DNA of 64,000 bases. Origin: DAIDKA01 sp035503515. GTDB lineage: Bacteria > Pseudomonadota > Gammaproteobacteria > Steroidobacterales > Steroidobacteraceae. The stretch spans positions 1 through 64,000 of the forward strand of contig DATJTJ010000130.1 in NCBI GenBank assembly GCA_035503515.1, given 5' to 3'. Of the stretch, positions 16,799 to 24,659 are shown one piece after another; the first letter of the stretch is position 1; each line of letters starts with the position of its first letter. Both the position numbers and the translations under genes were made by a program. Below the pieces are notes generated by a model. That model was not told the DNA's origin. It saw only the letters and a list, made by a program, of their open reading frames with translations, and searched no databases.

Positions 16799-18042
16799 TG
16801 ATCACGTGGCTGCATGGCCTCCTGCTGCGCACTGCGCTCACATCGCTGACGGCGCTGCGGGCACTGCGACGTAACAAGCTGCGCTCGAGCCTCACGGCCC
16901 TCGGCATCATCATCGGGGTGTTCGCGGTCGTGGCCATGGTGGCCCTGGGCAATGGTACCCGCGCCAGCATCGAGTCCCAGGTCGCTGGCCTCGGCCAGAA
17001 CATGCTGATGGTGTTCGCCGGCAGCCGCCGCAGCGGTGGCGTCAACAGCGGTCTGGGCAGCGCCAGTGCCATCACGCTCGAGGACGCAGAGGCCCTGCGC
17101 CGCGAGATTCCCGATGTCGTCGCCTCCAGTCCCGAGGTCACGACGACCGCCCAGGCCATCGCCAACGGTCGCAACTGGTCCACGACCATTGCAGGCGAGG
17201 CTCCCGAATACCTGATCATCCGCGACTGGGCGATCGCCGCCGGTTCCATGTTCACCGATCGCGAGGTGCGCAGCGCCGCGAAGGTGGCGGTGCTGGGGGA
17301 CAAGACCGCCCACGAACTCTTCGGCGTGCTCGACCCCGTCGGCCAGACCGTGCGCATCGGCAACATGCCGTTCGTGATCATCGGTGTGCTGGCCAGCAAG
17401 GGCGCGGGAGTGGGGGGCCAGAATCAGGACGACCGGGTCGTGATCCCCTACACCACGGCGATGAAACGCATCACCGGCGACAAATACCTGCGGTCGGTGT
17501 ACCTGGAGATCGGCCAGGCCGAGCGCATCCCGATTGCACAGGACCAGATCACGAGATTGCTGCGGCAGCGTCACCGACTGCTACCCGGTGTGGCCGATGA
17601 TTTCAACATATTCAATCAGCAGGAAATCGCGGACACGGTCAACACCGTCACCTCGACGCTGACGCTGCTGCTCGGCGCGATCGCCGGGCTGTCGCTGGTG
17701 GTGGGCGGGATCGGCATCATGAACATCATGCTGGTGAGCGTCACGGAACGCACCCGCGAGATCGGCATCCGCATCTCCGTCGGCGCCCAGCCCGGGGACA
17801 TCCGCATCCAGTTCCTGATCGAGGCCATCACCTTGAGTCTCCTCGGTGGACTGGTGGGCGTATTGCTCGGTATCGGTGCAACCCGGCTGATCGGAGCCGT
17901 CTCGACGTTCAAGCCCATCGTCAGCATGGGTTCCATCGTGCTCGCCTTCACGGTGAGCTTTTCGATCGGGGTGTTCTTCGGGTTCTATCCCGCCCGCCGC
18001 GCCTCGCTGCTCGACCCCATCGATGCACTGCGCTACGAGTAG
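16798..18042 (+). CDS. ABC transporter permease, MacB/FtsX type
   Basis: A 414-residue inner-membrane protein. The four-helix MacB topology is visible: helix 1 (SSLTALGIIIGVFAVVAMVA), a large periplasmic domain (about residues 60-275) with GQNMLMVFAGSRRSGG, then three C-terminal helices (LTLLLGAIAGLSLVVGGIGI, ITLSLLGGLVGVLLGIGA, IVLAFTVSFSIGVFFGFYPA). The coupling motif TERTREIGIRISVGA and the end PARRASLLDPIDALRYE are diagnostic. With the preceding genes it should form a MacA-MacB-TolC-like exporter for macrolides, lipopeptides, toxins or other periplasmic substrates; the substrate cannot be read from sequence. Confidence 0.95.
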   Translation: MITWLHGLLLRTALTSLTALRALRRNKLRSSLTALGIIIGVFAVVAMVALGNGTRASIESQVAGLGQNMLMVFAGSRRSGGVNSGLGSASAITLEDAEALRREIPDVVASSPEVTTTAQAIANGRNWSTTIAGEAPEYLIIRDWAIAAGSMFTDREVRSAAKVAVLGDKTAHELFGVLDPVGQTVRIGNMPFVIIGVLASKGAGVGGQNQDDRVVIPYTTAMKRITGDKYLRSVYLEIGQAERIPIAQDQITRLLRQRHRLLPGVADDFNIFNQQEIADTVNTVTSTLTLLLGAIAGLSLVVGGIGIMNIMLVSVTERTREIGIRISVGAQPGDIRIQFLIEAITLSLLGGLVGVLLGIGATRLIGAVSTFKPIVSMGSIVLAFTVSFSIGVFFGFYPARRASLLDPIDALRYE

Positions 18043-18064
18043 CTGTGTTGCTGAAGCAACAGCT
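18041..18064 (+). terminator. Hairpin at the end of the efflux operon
   Basis: AGCTGTGTTGC-TGAA-GCAACAGCT folds into a stem of GTTGC/GCAAC extended by AGCT/AGCT with a two-base bulge and a TGAA tetraloop. It starts at the permease stop codon. No T-run follows, so it may stabilise the 3' end or aid Rho-dependent termination. Confidence 0.4.
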
Positions 18065-18224
18065 CGGCGGCCTGCGTCCGCAAGGCAAGGTTGTCGTGCC
18101 ATCCGGGAGTGAATCCCGATCGCGAAGGTCGCATGCGCGCCAGGCGGCTGTGCCAGAATCCTCCCGTGACGCGGGCGACGCGCGCCCGCATCCCGCGAGT
18201 ACCATTTCTTTTGAGGGGACTACC

Positions 18225-18497
18225 ATGAAACTGCATACGCTCGTTCTACTGGGCGCCGCCCTGGCCGCCCCCAGTGTGTTCGCCCAGGCGCCGCCGGCGC
18301 CGTCACCGGACATGCAGGCTGCCCGCGAAGCCGTGACCAAGGCCTGCGCCTCGGACAGCTCCTCGCTGTGCAGCGGCAAGGAAGGCCGGGAGATGTTTGC
18401 CTGCCTGCGGCAGAACAGCGACAAGTTGAGCCAGGGCTGCAAGGACGCCATGGCCAAGATGCCGCGTCGCCCGCCCCAGGCGCCCCCCGCCCAGTGA
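18225..18497 (+). CDS. Small secreted cysteine-containing protein
   Basis: A 90-residue predicted periplasmic protein. The signal peptide runs to VFAQA (about residue 21). The mature part carries four cysteines (KACASDS, LCSGK, FACLRQ, GCKDA) in an arrangement resembling the cysteine-rich Golgi/GLG1-like repeat (C-x(n)-C-x(n)-C-LRQN-x(n)-C), in which ALRC and CLRQN-type segments pair by disulfides. The tail is Pro-rich. A strong GAGGGG lies at 18213-18218, seven bases before the ATG. Function unknown. A palindrome typical of a terminator follows the stop codon. Confidence 0.75.
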   Translation: MKLHTLVLLGAALAAPSVFAQAPPAPSPDMQAAREAVTKACASDSSSLCSGKEGREMFACLRQNSDKLSQGCKDAMAKMPRRPPQAPPAQ

Positions 18498-18503
18498 TCG
18501 CAA

Positions 18504-18543
18504 CCGGAACGCCGGCAGCCGCGAACGGTGCCGGCGTTGCCGG
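18504..18543. terminator. Bidirectional terminator between convergent genes
   Basis: AACGCCGGCA (18508-18517) and TGCCGGCGTT (18529-18538) are perfect 10-bp inverted repeats around an 11-base loop. The stem is extended by CCGG (18504-18507) against CCGG (18540-18543) with one bulged base. It sits exactly in the 53-base gap between two convergent stop codons. Confidence 0.7.
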
Positions 18544-18550
18544 TGTGCCG

Positions 18551-20059
18551 CTATTTGAAGAGTTTCGCTGCGTTCAACAGCGTCTCGTACACGCCCCAGA
18601 GCAGCGGAATCCCCACCAGCGCCCAAGCCAGCCATACGGCGCCCGCCGAGGTCGAACCGGCCGCGGATCCTGCCGCGGCTGCGGATGTTTCCACGCGTGA
18701 CTGGCTTGCCGCGGCCCGCGCATCCTCCGGTTTCATGTGGTAGCGCGGATCGACCGGGCTCACGAACAGGTTGCACAGCAGGCCGATGAGCAGCAGCGCC
18801 GCCATGATGTACATCGTGATGTTGTACGCCGCGGCCCTGGCGACTCCGTGATCGATCTGGTACTGACGGATGTAGTTGACCAGTACCGGGCCCAGCACGC
18901 CGGCAACGGACCAGGCCGTGATCACCATGCCGTGTATGGCGCCGACGTAGCGCGTGCCGAACAGGTCCCGCAGGTAGGCCGGAATGGTCGCGAAACCACC
19001 GCCGTACATGCTCAGGATGACGACGAAGCAGGCGACGAACAGCGCCACGCTGCCGATGCTGCCGGTGCTCGGCACCAGCGCGTACAGCACGATACCCAGC
19101 AGGAAGAAGCAGAAATACGTGTTGCGCCGCCCGATGACATCCGAGGTGGAAGCCCAGAAGAACCGGCCCAGCATGTTGAAGAGACTCAGCAGCCCGACGA
19201 AGCCCGCGGCGGCCACCGCCGTGACCTTGCCCGGAAAGATCTCCTGGCTCATGGCCGACGCCTGCCCCAGGACGCCGATTCCCGCGGTCACGTTCATGCA
19301 CAGCACGCCCCACAGCAACCAGAACTGGGGTGTCTTCAGCGCATCGTAGACATAGACGTCATGGCTGCTGACGAGCTTGCGCGCCGCGGGTGCGGCAGCG
19401 GGTCTGAAGTCCGGTCCGGGCACGCGCACCAGTGCCGCGCCGATCATCATGAAGACGAGGTAGCCGGCCGCCAGCACCAGGAAGGTCTCGGCCACCCCGA
19501 TATGCGCGGAGCTCGAGAAGCGCTGCATCAGCCACACCGACAGCGGCGAGGCGATCAGGGCGCCGCCGCCGAAGCCCATGATGGCCATGCCGGTGGCGAC
19601 ACCCGGCCGATCCGGAAACCACTTGATGAGCGTCGACACGGGCGATATGTAACCGAGGCCGAGTCCACAACCGCCGAGCACACCGTAGCCGAGGAACACC
19701 AGCCACAGCTGGTGCAGATTGACGCCGACCGCCGCGACCACGAAGCCGCCGGCGAAGCACAGTCCCGCCGTGAACATCGCCCGCCGCGGACCGCCATCCT
19801 CCACCCAGCGGCCGAACAGCGCCGCCGAGGCGCCGAGCATGACGATCGCGATGGAGAAGATCCAGCCGACGGATTTGAGGTCCCAGTCCCCGGGTGCGGA
19901 GTGACTGATCCCGAGCAGCCTGGTCAGCGGCAGATTGAAGACGCTGAATGCATACACCTGGCCGATGCACAGGTGGATGCAGAGCGCGGCCGGCGGGGCC
20001 AGCCAGCGGTTGTAGCCCGGACCTGCGACGGTCCGGGACCTTGAAAGCACAGCGGACAT
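18551..20059 (-). CDS. OFA-family MFS transporter (oxalate/formate antiporter-like)
   Basis: A 502-residue inner-membrane carrier with twelve predicted helices. The opening (NRWLAPPAALCIHLCIGQVY, AFSVFNLPLTRLL) and the loop GRWVEDGGPRRAMF are typical of the oxalate:formate antiporter (OFA) branch of the major facilitator superfamily, as is GLGLGYISPVSTLIKWFPDR in helices 4-5. The sixth to seventh helix region (QFWLLWGVLCMNVTAGIGVL) also matches. Members exchange dicarboxylates or monocarboxylates; the substrate here is uncertain. The ATG at 20059 follows GAGGGGGTGACGC. That ribosome binding site is inside the 3' arm of a hairpin located between nrdB and this gene. Confidence 0.9.
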   Translation of the reverse strand: MSAVLSRSRTVAGPGYNRWLAPPAALCIHLCIGQVYAFSVFNLPLTRLLGISHSAPGDWDLKSVGWIFSIAIVMLGASAALFGRWVEDGGPRRAMFTAGLCFAGGFVVAAVGVNLHQLWLVFLGYGVLGGCGLGLGYISPVSTLIKWFPDRPGVATGMAIMGFGGGALIASPLSVWLMQRFSSSAHIGVAETFLVLAAGYLVFMMIGAALVRVPGPDFRPAAAPAARKLVSSHDVYVYDALKTPQFWLLWGVLCMNVTAGIGVLGQASAMSQEIFPGKVTAVAAAGFVGLLSLFNMLGRFFWASTSDVIGRRNTYFCFFLLGIVLYALVPSTGSIGSVALFVACFVVILSMYGGGFATIPAYLRDLFGTRYVGAIHGMVITAWSVAGVLGPVLVNYIRQYQIDHGVARAAAYNITMYIMAALLLIGLLCNLFVSPVDPRYHMKPEDARAAASQSRVETSAAAAGSAAGSTSAGAVWLAWALVGIPLLWGVYETLLNAAKLFK

Positions 20060-20067
20060 GCGTCACC

Positions 20068-20096
20068 CCCTCGGGCGCGCATGCTACACCCGAGGG
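20068..20096 (-). terminator. Hairpin after nrdB that overlaps the next ribosome binding site
   Basis: CCCTCGGG (20068-20075) and CCCGAGGG (20089-20096) form a perfect 8-bp stem with a 13-base loop. On the minus strand it lies 17 bases after nrdB and its 3' arm contributes most of the GAGGGGG ribosome binding site of the OFA transporter. It could terminate nrdAB transcripts, occlude transporter translation, or both. Confidence 0.5.
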
Positions 20097-20113
20097 TCGC
20101 CCCGAAGTCACCT

Positions 20114-21127
20114 TCAGAACGCGGCGTCGAAGCAGATTTCGCCTTTGACGCCCACCTGGTAGGCCGACACCCGCCTTTCAAAGAAGTTGGTGAGTTCCTG
20201 CACGTCCTGCAGTTCCATGAACGGGAATGGGTTGCGGGCGTTGAAGCGCGCCGGCAGGCCCAGCATCGCCAGGCGCTGGTCGGCCACGTACTCCAGGTAC
20301 TGCCGCATCTCCAGGCGCGTCATGCCGACCACTCCGCCGGCCAGTACGTCCTGGGCGAACTCGCTCTCGCACTCCACCGCCTCTTCGATCATCTGCACCA
20401 CCTGGCCCGCCCATTCGGCATCGAACAGTGCCGGCTCCTCGGCGCGGGCGGTGCGGATGACCTCGAAGGCAAAGGCCATATGGGCGCTTTCGTCGCGGAA
20501 CACCCAGGCGGTGCCCGCGGCGAGACCCGGCAGCAGCCCCCGGGAGCGCAGGAAGTAGACATAAGCGAAGGCCCCGAAGAAGAACAGGCCCTCGATGCAG
20601 GCGGCGAAGCAGGTGAGGTTCAGCAGGAACCGGCGTCTGTCGGCCGCATCTTTGATGCGGGGCAGCGAGGATACGGCATCGATCCATTTCTGGCAGAACT
20701 GGGCCTTGCGGCGGATCGAAGGGATGTTCTCGATGGCCGCGAATGCCTGCGCCCGACGCTCCGGGTCACTCACGTAGTTATCGAGCAGCGTCAGATAGAA
20801 CTGTACGTGCAGGGCCTCCTCGTACAACTGCCGGGACAGGTACATCCGCGCTTCGGGGGCATTGATGTGCCGGTAGAGGCTGATCACCAGGTTGTTCGAC
20901 ACGATCGAGTCGCCGGTGGCGAAGAATGCCACCAGGCGCTCGATCAGGTGCCGTTCCGCCGGCGTCATGCGCGTGCGCAGGTGCCCGAGGTCGATCTGGA
21001 AATCGATCTCCTCGACCGTCCAGGTGTTCTTGATGGCGCCGCGGTACATCTCGTAGAAGCGCGGATAGCGCATCGGCCGCAGGGTGAGATCGAAGCCGGG
21101 GTCGAGCAGACAGGGGGCGGCGCTCAT
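20114..21127 (-). CDS. nrdB: Ribonucleotide reductase class Ia, beta subunit
   Basis: A 337-residue cytoplasmic subunit that houses the di-iron/tyrosyl-radical cofactor used by NrdA to reduce ribonucleotides. All expected ligands are visible: D73 (ATGDSIVSNN), E104 and H107 (EEALHVQFY), the radical tyrosine Y111 four residues after H107, the third glutamate in ACIEGLFFFG, and the pair in RDESAHMAFAFEV. The tail ICFDAAF supplies the peptide that docks on NrdA. The gene overlaps nrdA in an ATGA, so both lie behind the cobalamin riboswitch. The enzyme needs oxygen for radical generation. Confidence 0.96.
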   Translation of the reverse strand: MSAAPCLLDPGFDLTLRPMRYPRFYEMYRGAIKNTWTVEEIDFQIDLGHLRTRMTPAERHLIERLVAFFATGDSIVSNNLVISLYRHINAPEARMYLSRQLYEEALHVQFYLTLLDNYVSDPERRAQAFAAIENIPSIRRKAQFCQKWIDAVSSLPRIKDAADRRRFLLNLTCFAACIEGLFFFGAFAYVYFLRSRGLLPGLAAGTAWVFRDESAHMAFAFEVIRTARAEEPALFDAEWAGQVVQMIEEAVECESEFAQDVLAGGVVGMTRLEMRQYLEYVADQRLAMLGLPARFNARNPFPFMELQDVQELTNFFERRVSAYQVGVKGEICFDAAF

Positions 21128-23529
21128 TGGCAGGCCTCGCAGCTTTCAGGGTTTTCCAGGGAGCAGGCTATGGCCTGGCTTTCGGTCATCGCGGCGGCGC
21201 GCACGGTGGTCTTCGCGATCGCCGTCGCAGGCCGCGAGCGCAGGTAGTAGGTGGTCTTCAGGCCCCGCTTCCAGGCGTACATGTACATGGAGGACAGGCG
21301 GCCGATTTCCGGATTCTCCATGAACAGGTTCAGGGACTGGCTCTGGTCGATGTAGGCGCCGCGGTCCGCCGCGAGATCGATCAGTGCCCGCATCGGCACT
21401 TCCCAGGCCGTGCGGTAGATGTCGCGCAGTTCCTTCGGCAGCTCCTCTAGGGCCTGGATCGAACCGTCGGCCAGCTTGATGGCATTGCGCAGCTCCTCGG
21501 TCCACAGGCCCAGCTGCTTCAGTTCCTGCACCAGATGGCGATTCACCTGCAGGAAATCCCCCGAGAGCGTCTCGCGCTTGAACAGGTTGGAGATCTGCGG
21601 CTCGATGCATTCGTAGCAGCCGGCGATCGAGGCGATGGTCGCCGTCGGCGCGATGGCGATCAGCAGGCTGTTGCGCAGGCCGTGCGCCGCGATGTCGGCG
21701 CGCAGCGCCTCCCAGGGCAGGTCGGCATCGGGTACCACCTCCCAGCAGTCCGGCTGCAGTTCGCCGCGCGCGGCGCGGGTCAGCGCGAACGCCGGGTGCG
21801 CGCCATGCTCCCGTGCCAGCTGCATCGATGCATGCAGCGCATGGAAGTAGATGGTCCGGGAGATCCGGGTCGACAGGCGGCGGGCGGCCTCGCTGTCGAA
21901 GGCCAGGCGCAGCCGGAAAAACACATCCTGCAGGCCCATCAGCCCCAGGCCCACCGGCCGCCACCGCATGTTCGACGCGCGCGTCGAACCGATGGGATAG
22001 AAGTTCAGGTCGACGACGCGGTCCAGCTGGCGCACCGCCACTTCGACGGTATGCGCGAGCTTCTCGAAATCGAAGCCCTCCGCGCCCAGGTGATGGGCCA
22101 GGTTGATGGATCCCAGATTGCACACGGCGGTCTCGTCGCCGCTCGTGACCTCGAGGATTTCCGTGCACAGGTTCGACAGGTGCACCGTGTGTCCGGCTTC
22201 GGCCGTCTGGTTGCAGGCGCGGTTGGACTTGTCCTTGAACGTCATCCAGCCGTTGCCGGTCTGCGCCAGGGTCCGCATCATGCGGCCGTACAGGTCGCGC
22301 GCCCGCAGGGTCTTGCGGGCCAGCCCCTGGGCCTCGGCCTGCACATAGGCCGTCTCGAAGGCCGCACCGAACAGGTCCGGCAGGTCAGGGACCGTACTCG
22401 GGTCGAACAGCGACCACGGCCCATCCTCCTCGACGCGCCGCATGAACAGGTCCGGAATCCAGTTGGCGAGGTTCAGGTGATGGGTGCGCCGACCCTCGTC
22501 GCCGGTGTTGTCGCGCAGTTCGAGGAAGGTCTCGATGTCGGCGTGCCACGGCTCCAGGTACGCGCAGGCGGCGCCCTTGCGTTTGCCCCCCTGGTTCACC
22601 GCGGCAACCGAGGAGTCGAGCGTCTTCAGCCAGGGCACGATGCCGTTGGACAGACCATTGGTGGCGCGGATCAGCGAGCCTTCCGAGCGCACCCGGTGCC
22701 AGGCGATGCCGATGCCGCCGGAGAACTTCGACAGCAGCGCGACATCCTTGTAACGGTCGTAGATCGATTCCAGGGAGTCCTGCGGCGAGTCCAGCAGGAA
22801 GCAGCTGGAGAGCTGCTCGTGGCGGGTGCCGGCGTTGAACAGCGTCGGTGAACTGGCGATGTAGTCCAGGGCCGAGCACAGCTGGTACAGCTCGATGGCA
22901 TCGTGTACGCCCGAGGACAGCGCGACGGCGATGCGCATCCAGAAGTGCTGCGGCGACTCGAGTACGCCGCGGCGCGTCGGGTGACGCAGCAGGTAGCGGT
23001 CGTAGAGGGTCCGCAATCCGAAGTATTCGAGCCGGTCGGTACGCGTCGCATCGACGGCCGCATTGAGCTTGCGGGCGTTGGCCTCGACGAAGGCCAGCAC
23101 CCGCTCATTGATCAGGCCGACGTCGAAGCCGAGGCGGATCGACTGGGAAAAGGAGTGCACGCCCTGGCCCTGCACCTCCTTGTCGACGAACGCGGACAGC
23201 AGCCGCGCCGCCAGGCGCGAGTACTCGGGCTCTTCGAATATGAACGAGGCCGCGGTGCGGATCGACAGCTCGTCGAGCTCGCGCGTCGTGGCCCCGTCGT
23301 AGAGGCCCGCGATGGTCTTCAGTGCCACGCGCATGGGATCGACATCGTGCAGCCCCTCGCAGCAGCGCGTGACGGCACGCACGATCTTGTTCACGTCCAC
23401 GGGCTCGCGGCCGCCGTTGCGCTTGGTGACGGCCATCGGGTGGCGGGCGGTCGCCGGCTGGGTCAGACGAAAGCTCGATTGCGAATGGGCAGTGGCCGGA
23501 TGAACCGGTGCGGCAGTTTCCAAAGACAT
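21124..23529 (-). CDS. nrdA: Ribonucleotide reductase class Ia, alpha subunit
   Basis: An 801-residue catalytic subunit that makes deoxyribonucleotides. The N-terminal ATP-cone (VTKRNGGREPVDVNKIVRAV, about residues 33-125) gives allosteric control of overall activity. Active-site residues are visible: the first redox cysteine in LSSCFLLDSP, the cluster NLCTE (Asn, thiyl-radical Cys, Glu), and the second redox cysteine in AVCNLGSINL. The C-terminal CEACQ carries the shuttle cysteines re-reduced by thioredoxin or glutaredoxin. The start at 23529 follows a GGGGGG stretch about nine bases upstream. The leader is about 350 bases and contains a B12 riboswitch. Confidence 0.97.
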   Translation of the reverse strand: MSLETAAPVHPATAHSQSSFRLTQPATARHPMAVTKRNGGREPVDVNKIVRAVTRCCEGLHDVDPMRVALKTIAGLYDGATTRELDELSIRTAASFIFEEPEYSRLAARLLSAFVDKEVQGQGVHSFSQSIRLGFDVGLINERVLAFVEANARKLNAAVDATRTDRLEYFGLRTLYDRYLLRHPTRRGVLESPQHFWMRIAVALSSGVHDAIELYQLCSALDYIASSPTLFNAGTRHEQLSSCFLLDSPQDSLESIYDRYKDVALLSKFSGGIGIAWHRVRSEGSLIRATNGLSNGIVPWLKTLDSSVAAVNQGGKRKGAACAYLEPWHADIETFLELRDNTGDEGRRTHHLNLANWIPDLFMRRVEEDGPWSLFDPSTVPDLPDLFGAAFETAYVQAEAQGLARKTLRARDLYGRMMRTLAQTGNGWMTFKDKSNRACNQTAEAGHTVHLSNLCTEILEVTSGDETAVCNLGSINLAHHLGAEGFDFEKLAHTVEVAVRQLDRVVDLNFYPIGSTRASNMRWRPVGLGLMGLQDVFFRLRLAFDSEAARRLSTRISRTIYFHALHASMQLAREHGAHPAFALTRAARGELQPDCWEVVPDADLPWEALRADIAAHGLRNSLLIAIAPTATIASIAGCYECIEPQISNLFKRETLSGDFLQVNRHLVQELKQLGLWTEELRNAIKLADGSIQALEELPKELRDIYRTAWEVPMRALIDLAADRGAYIDQSQSLNLFMENPEIGRLSSMYMYAWKRGLKTTYYLRSRPATAIAKTTVRAAAMTESQAIACSLENPESCEACQ

Positions 23530-23579
23530 TGCAGATTCCCCCCGGAATGTGTGGAGCTTTCGCAGGGGGAAATGCCCGG

Positions 23580-23672
23580 AAAATACGGCCCTGCGGGCGC
23601 AGCACGCCCGGGTCGCAGACCGGCAGCTCCTCCCACGAGAGCCTGTAGCCTCGACCGCGGCCAGCCGCGGTC
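23580..23672 (-). promoter_or_regulatory. Candidate expression platform downstream of the riboswitch
   Basis: Two hairpins lie between the aptamer and nrdA. The first, GACCGCGG-ctgg-CCGCGGTC (23653-23672), is a perfect 8-bp stem directly after the aptamer. The second, GGGCG-tgctg-CGCCC (23595-23609), is followed nine bases later by ATTTT (23580-23584) on the minus strand. The second could be an imperfect intrinsic terminator. Which structure switches cannot be decided by eye. Confidence 0.45.
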
Positions 23673-23868
23673 ACGACGGCAGGTCTTCGGGCTTTCGGGC
23701 GGGCTCACCGTGGGGGCGAGTGATCTACTGGACGCCGCTTCCCGAGGCCCTACGGGCCGCAGTGCGATGGCGCCGGTCGTTCCCGATTACCGCTGCGGGG
23801 CAGCTCCGGAATGGGCGAGCGACGCCGCACCGGATTCCCTCTTAGGCCCACCTGTTGGGGTGAGCACC
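23673..23868 (-). promoter_or_regulatory. Cobalamin (B12/AdoCbl) riboswitch upstream of nrdAB
   Basis: Read on the minus strand, the leader shows the conserved B12-element blocks in order: GGTGCTC at the 5' end (23862-23868), AAGAGGGAATCCGGTGC (about 23828-23845), AGCTGCCCCGCAGCGGTAA in the core, and GAAGACCTGCC at the 3' end (about 23677-23688). The 5' and 3' ends can pair (GGTG with the 3' segment), closing the multi-branched aptamer. B12 elements are known to repress class I reductase genes in bacteria that also carry a B12-dependent class II enzyme. The sequence supports the aptamer strongly; repression is inferred from that family knowledge. Confidence 0.92.
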
Positions 23869-23880
23869 GTCGTTGGACAC

Positions 23881-23909
23881 AAGATATTGGGGTCCGGCGA
23901 TGCTGTCAA
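23881..23909 (-). promoter_or_regulatory. Sigma-70 type promoter of the nrdAB leader
   Basis: On the minus strand TTGACA (23904-23909) and TATCTT (23881-23886) are separated by exactly 17 bases. The predicted transcript starts near 23875, a few bases before the riboswitch. The -35 overlaps the stop codon of the TauE/SafE gene. Confidence 0.75.
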
Positions 23910-24640
23910 TGACGATAGAACAGCCCGATGGTCAAGCTCAGGCCGATGAGCACGATGACGGCCCGCAGCACCCGCTCGTTGAGCCTGTGCAGCACCAGCC
24001 CGCCTGCGATACCCCCGGCGATGGCGCCCGCGCCGGCGATACCGGCCTGCAGCCAGCGCACCTCCGGGGAGAACACGAAGATCACCACCGCCGAGGCATT
24101 CATGACTCCGGCCAGTGCATTCTTGGTGGCGCCGGCATTGCGCATCGCCAGGCCCGCTGCCGTCAGGGCCGCCAGCATCAGGAAGCCGATGCCGCCGCCG
24201 AAATAGCCGCCGTAGACCGAAATTGCAAACTGCGCCGCCATCGCGCCGCAGCGGGAGAGGTGCGCGTGCGACTCACGGCGGGGTGCAAAGCTTCCCCAGC
24301 CGAAGACGAGGGTGGCGAAGAGCACGAGCCACGGCACCAGGTAGGCGAAGAACCGTGGCGGCGTCACCAGCAGCAGCACGGCGCCCAGGGCGCCGCCGCC
24401 CAGACTGATGATCACCAGCGACCGGAAGGAGAGTCCGGCGGCGCCGGTCACCAGGGTGCGACCGGTGAGCGCGGTGGCGATCTGCGCCGGAAACAGCGCG
24501 ATGGTGGAGGTGATGTTGGCCGCGCGGGCATCCATGCCGGTGAACATCAGCGCCGGCAGGGTGACGAACGAGCCCCCGCCCGCCAGTGCGTTCTGCACTC
24601 CAGCCCACAGTGCCGCCAGGAACAGGACCCCCAGTGCCAT
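23906..24640 (-). CDS. TauE/SafE-family permease
   Basis: A 244-residue inner-membrane protein with about eight helices. The internal duplication typical of TauE/SafE is visible: AGGGSFVTLPALMFTGMDAR with ANITSTIALFPAQIATA in the first half, and YGGYFGGGIGFLMLAALTAA with NALAGVMNASAVVIF in the second. Family members export sulfite, sulfoacetate or other organosulfur anions; the substrate here is unknown. It lies 20 bases downstream of the NYN-LOTUS gene and is probably the last gene of that operon, because the nrd promoter starts at its stop codon. Confidence 0.9.
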   Translation of the reverse strand: MALGVLFLAALWAGVQNALAGGGSFVTLPALMFTGMDARAANITSTIALFPAQIATALTGRTLVTGAAGLSFRSLVIISLGGGALGAVLLLVTPPRFFAYLVPWLVLFATLVFGWGSFAPRRESHAHLSRCGAMAAQFAISVYGGYFGGGIGFLMLAALTAAGLAMRNAGATKNALAGVMNASAVVIFVFSPEVRWLQAGIAGAGAIAGGIAGGLVLHRLNERVLRAVIVLIGLSLTIGLFYRH

Positions 24641-24659
24641 CGGCGGACGCCGTTACCCC

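Noticed and set aside
13371..18042. RND-type multidrug pump
   Set aside because: The inner-membrane part is an ABC ATPase plus a MacB-type permease; no RND protein is present in the operon.
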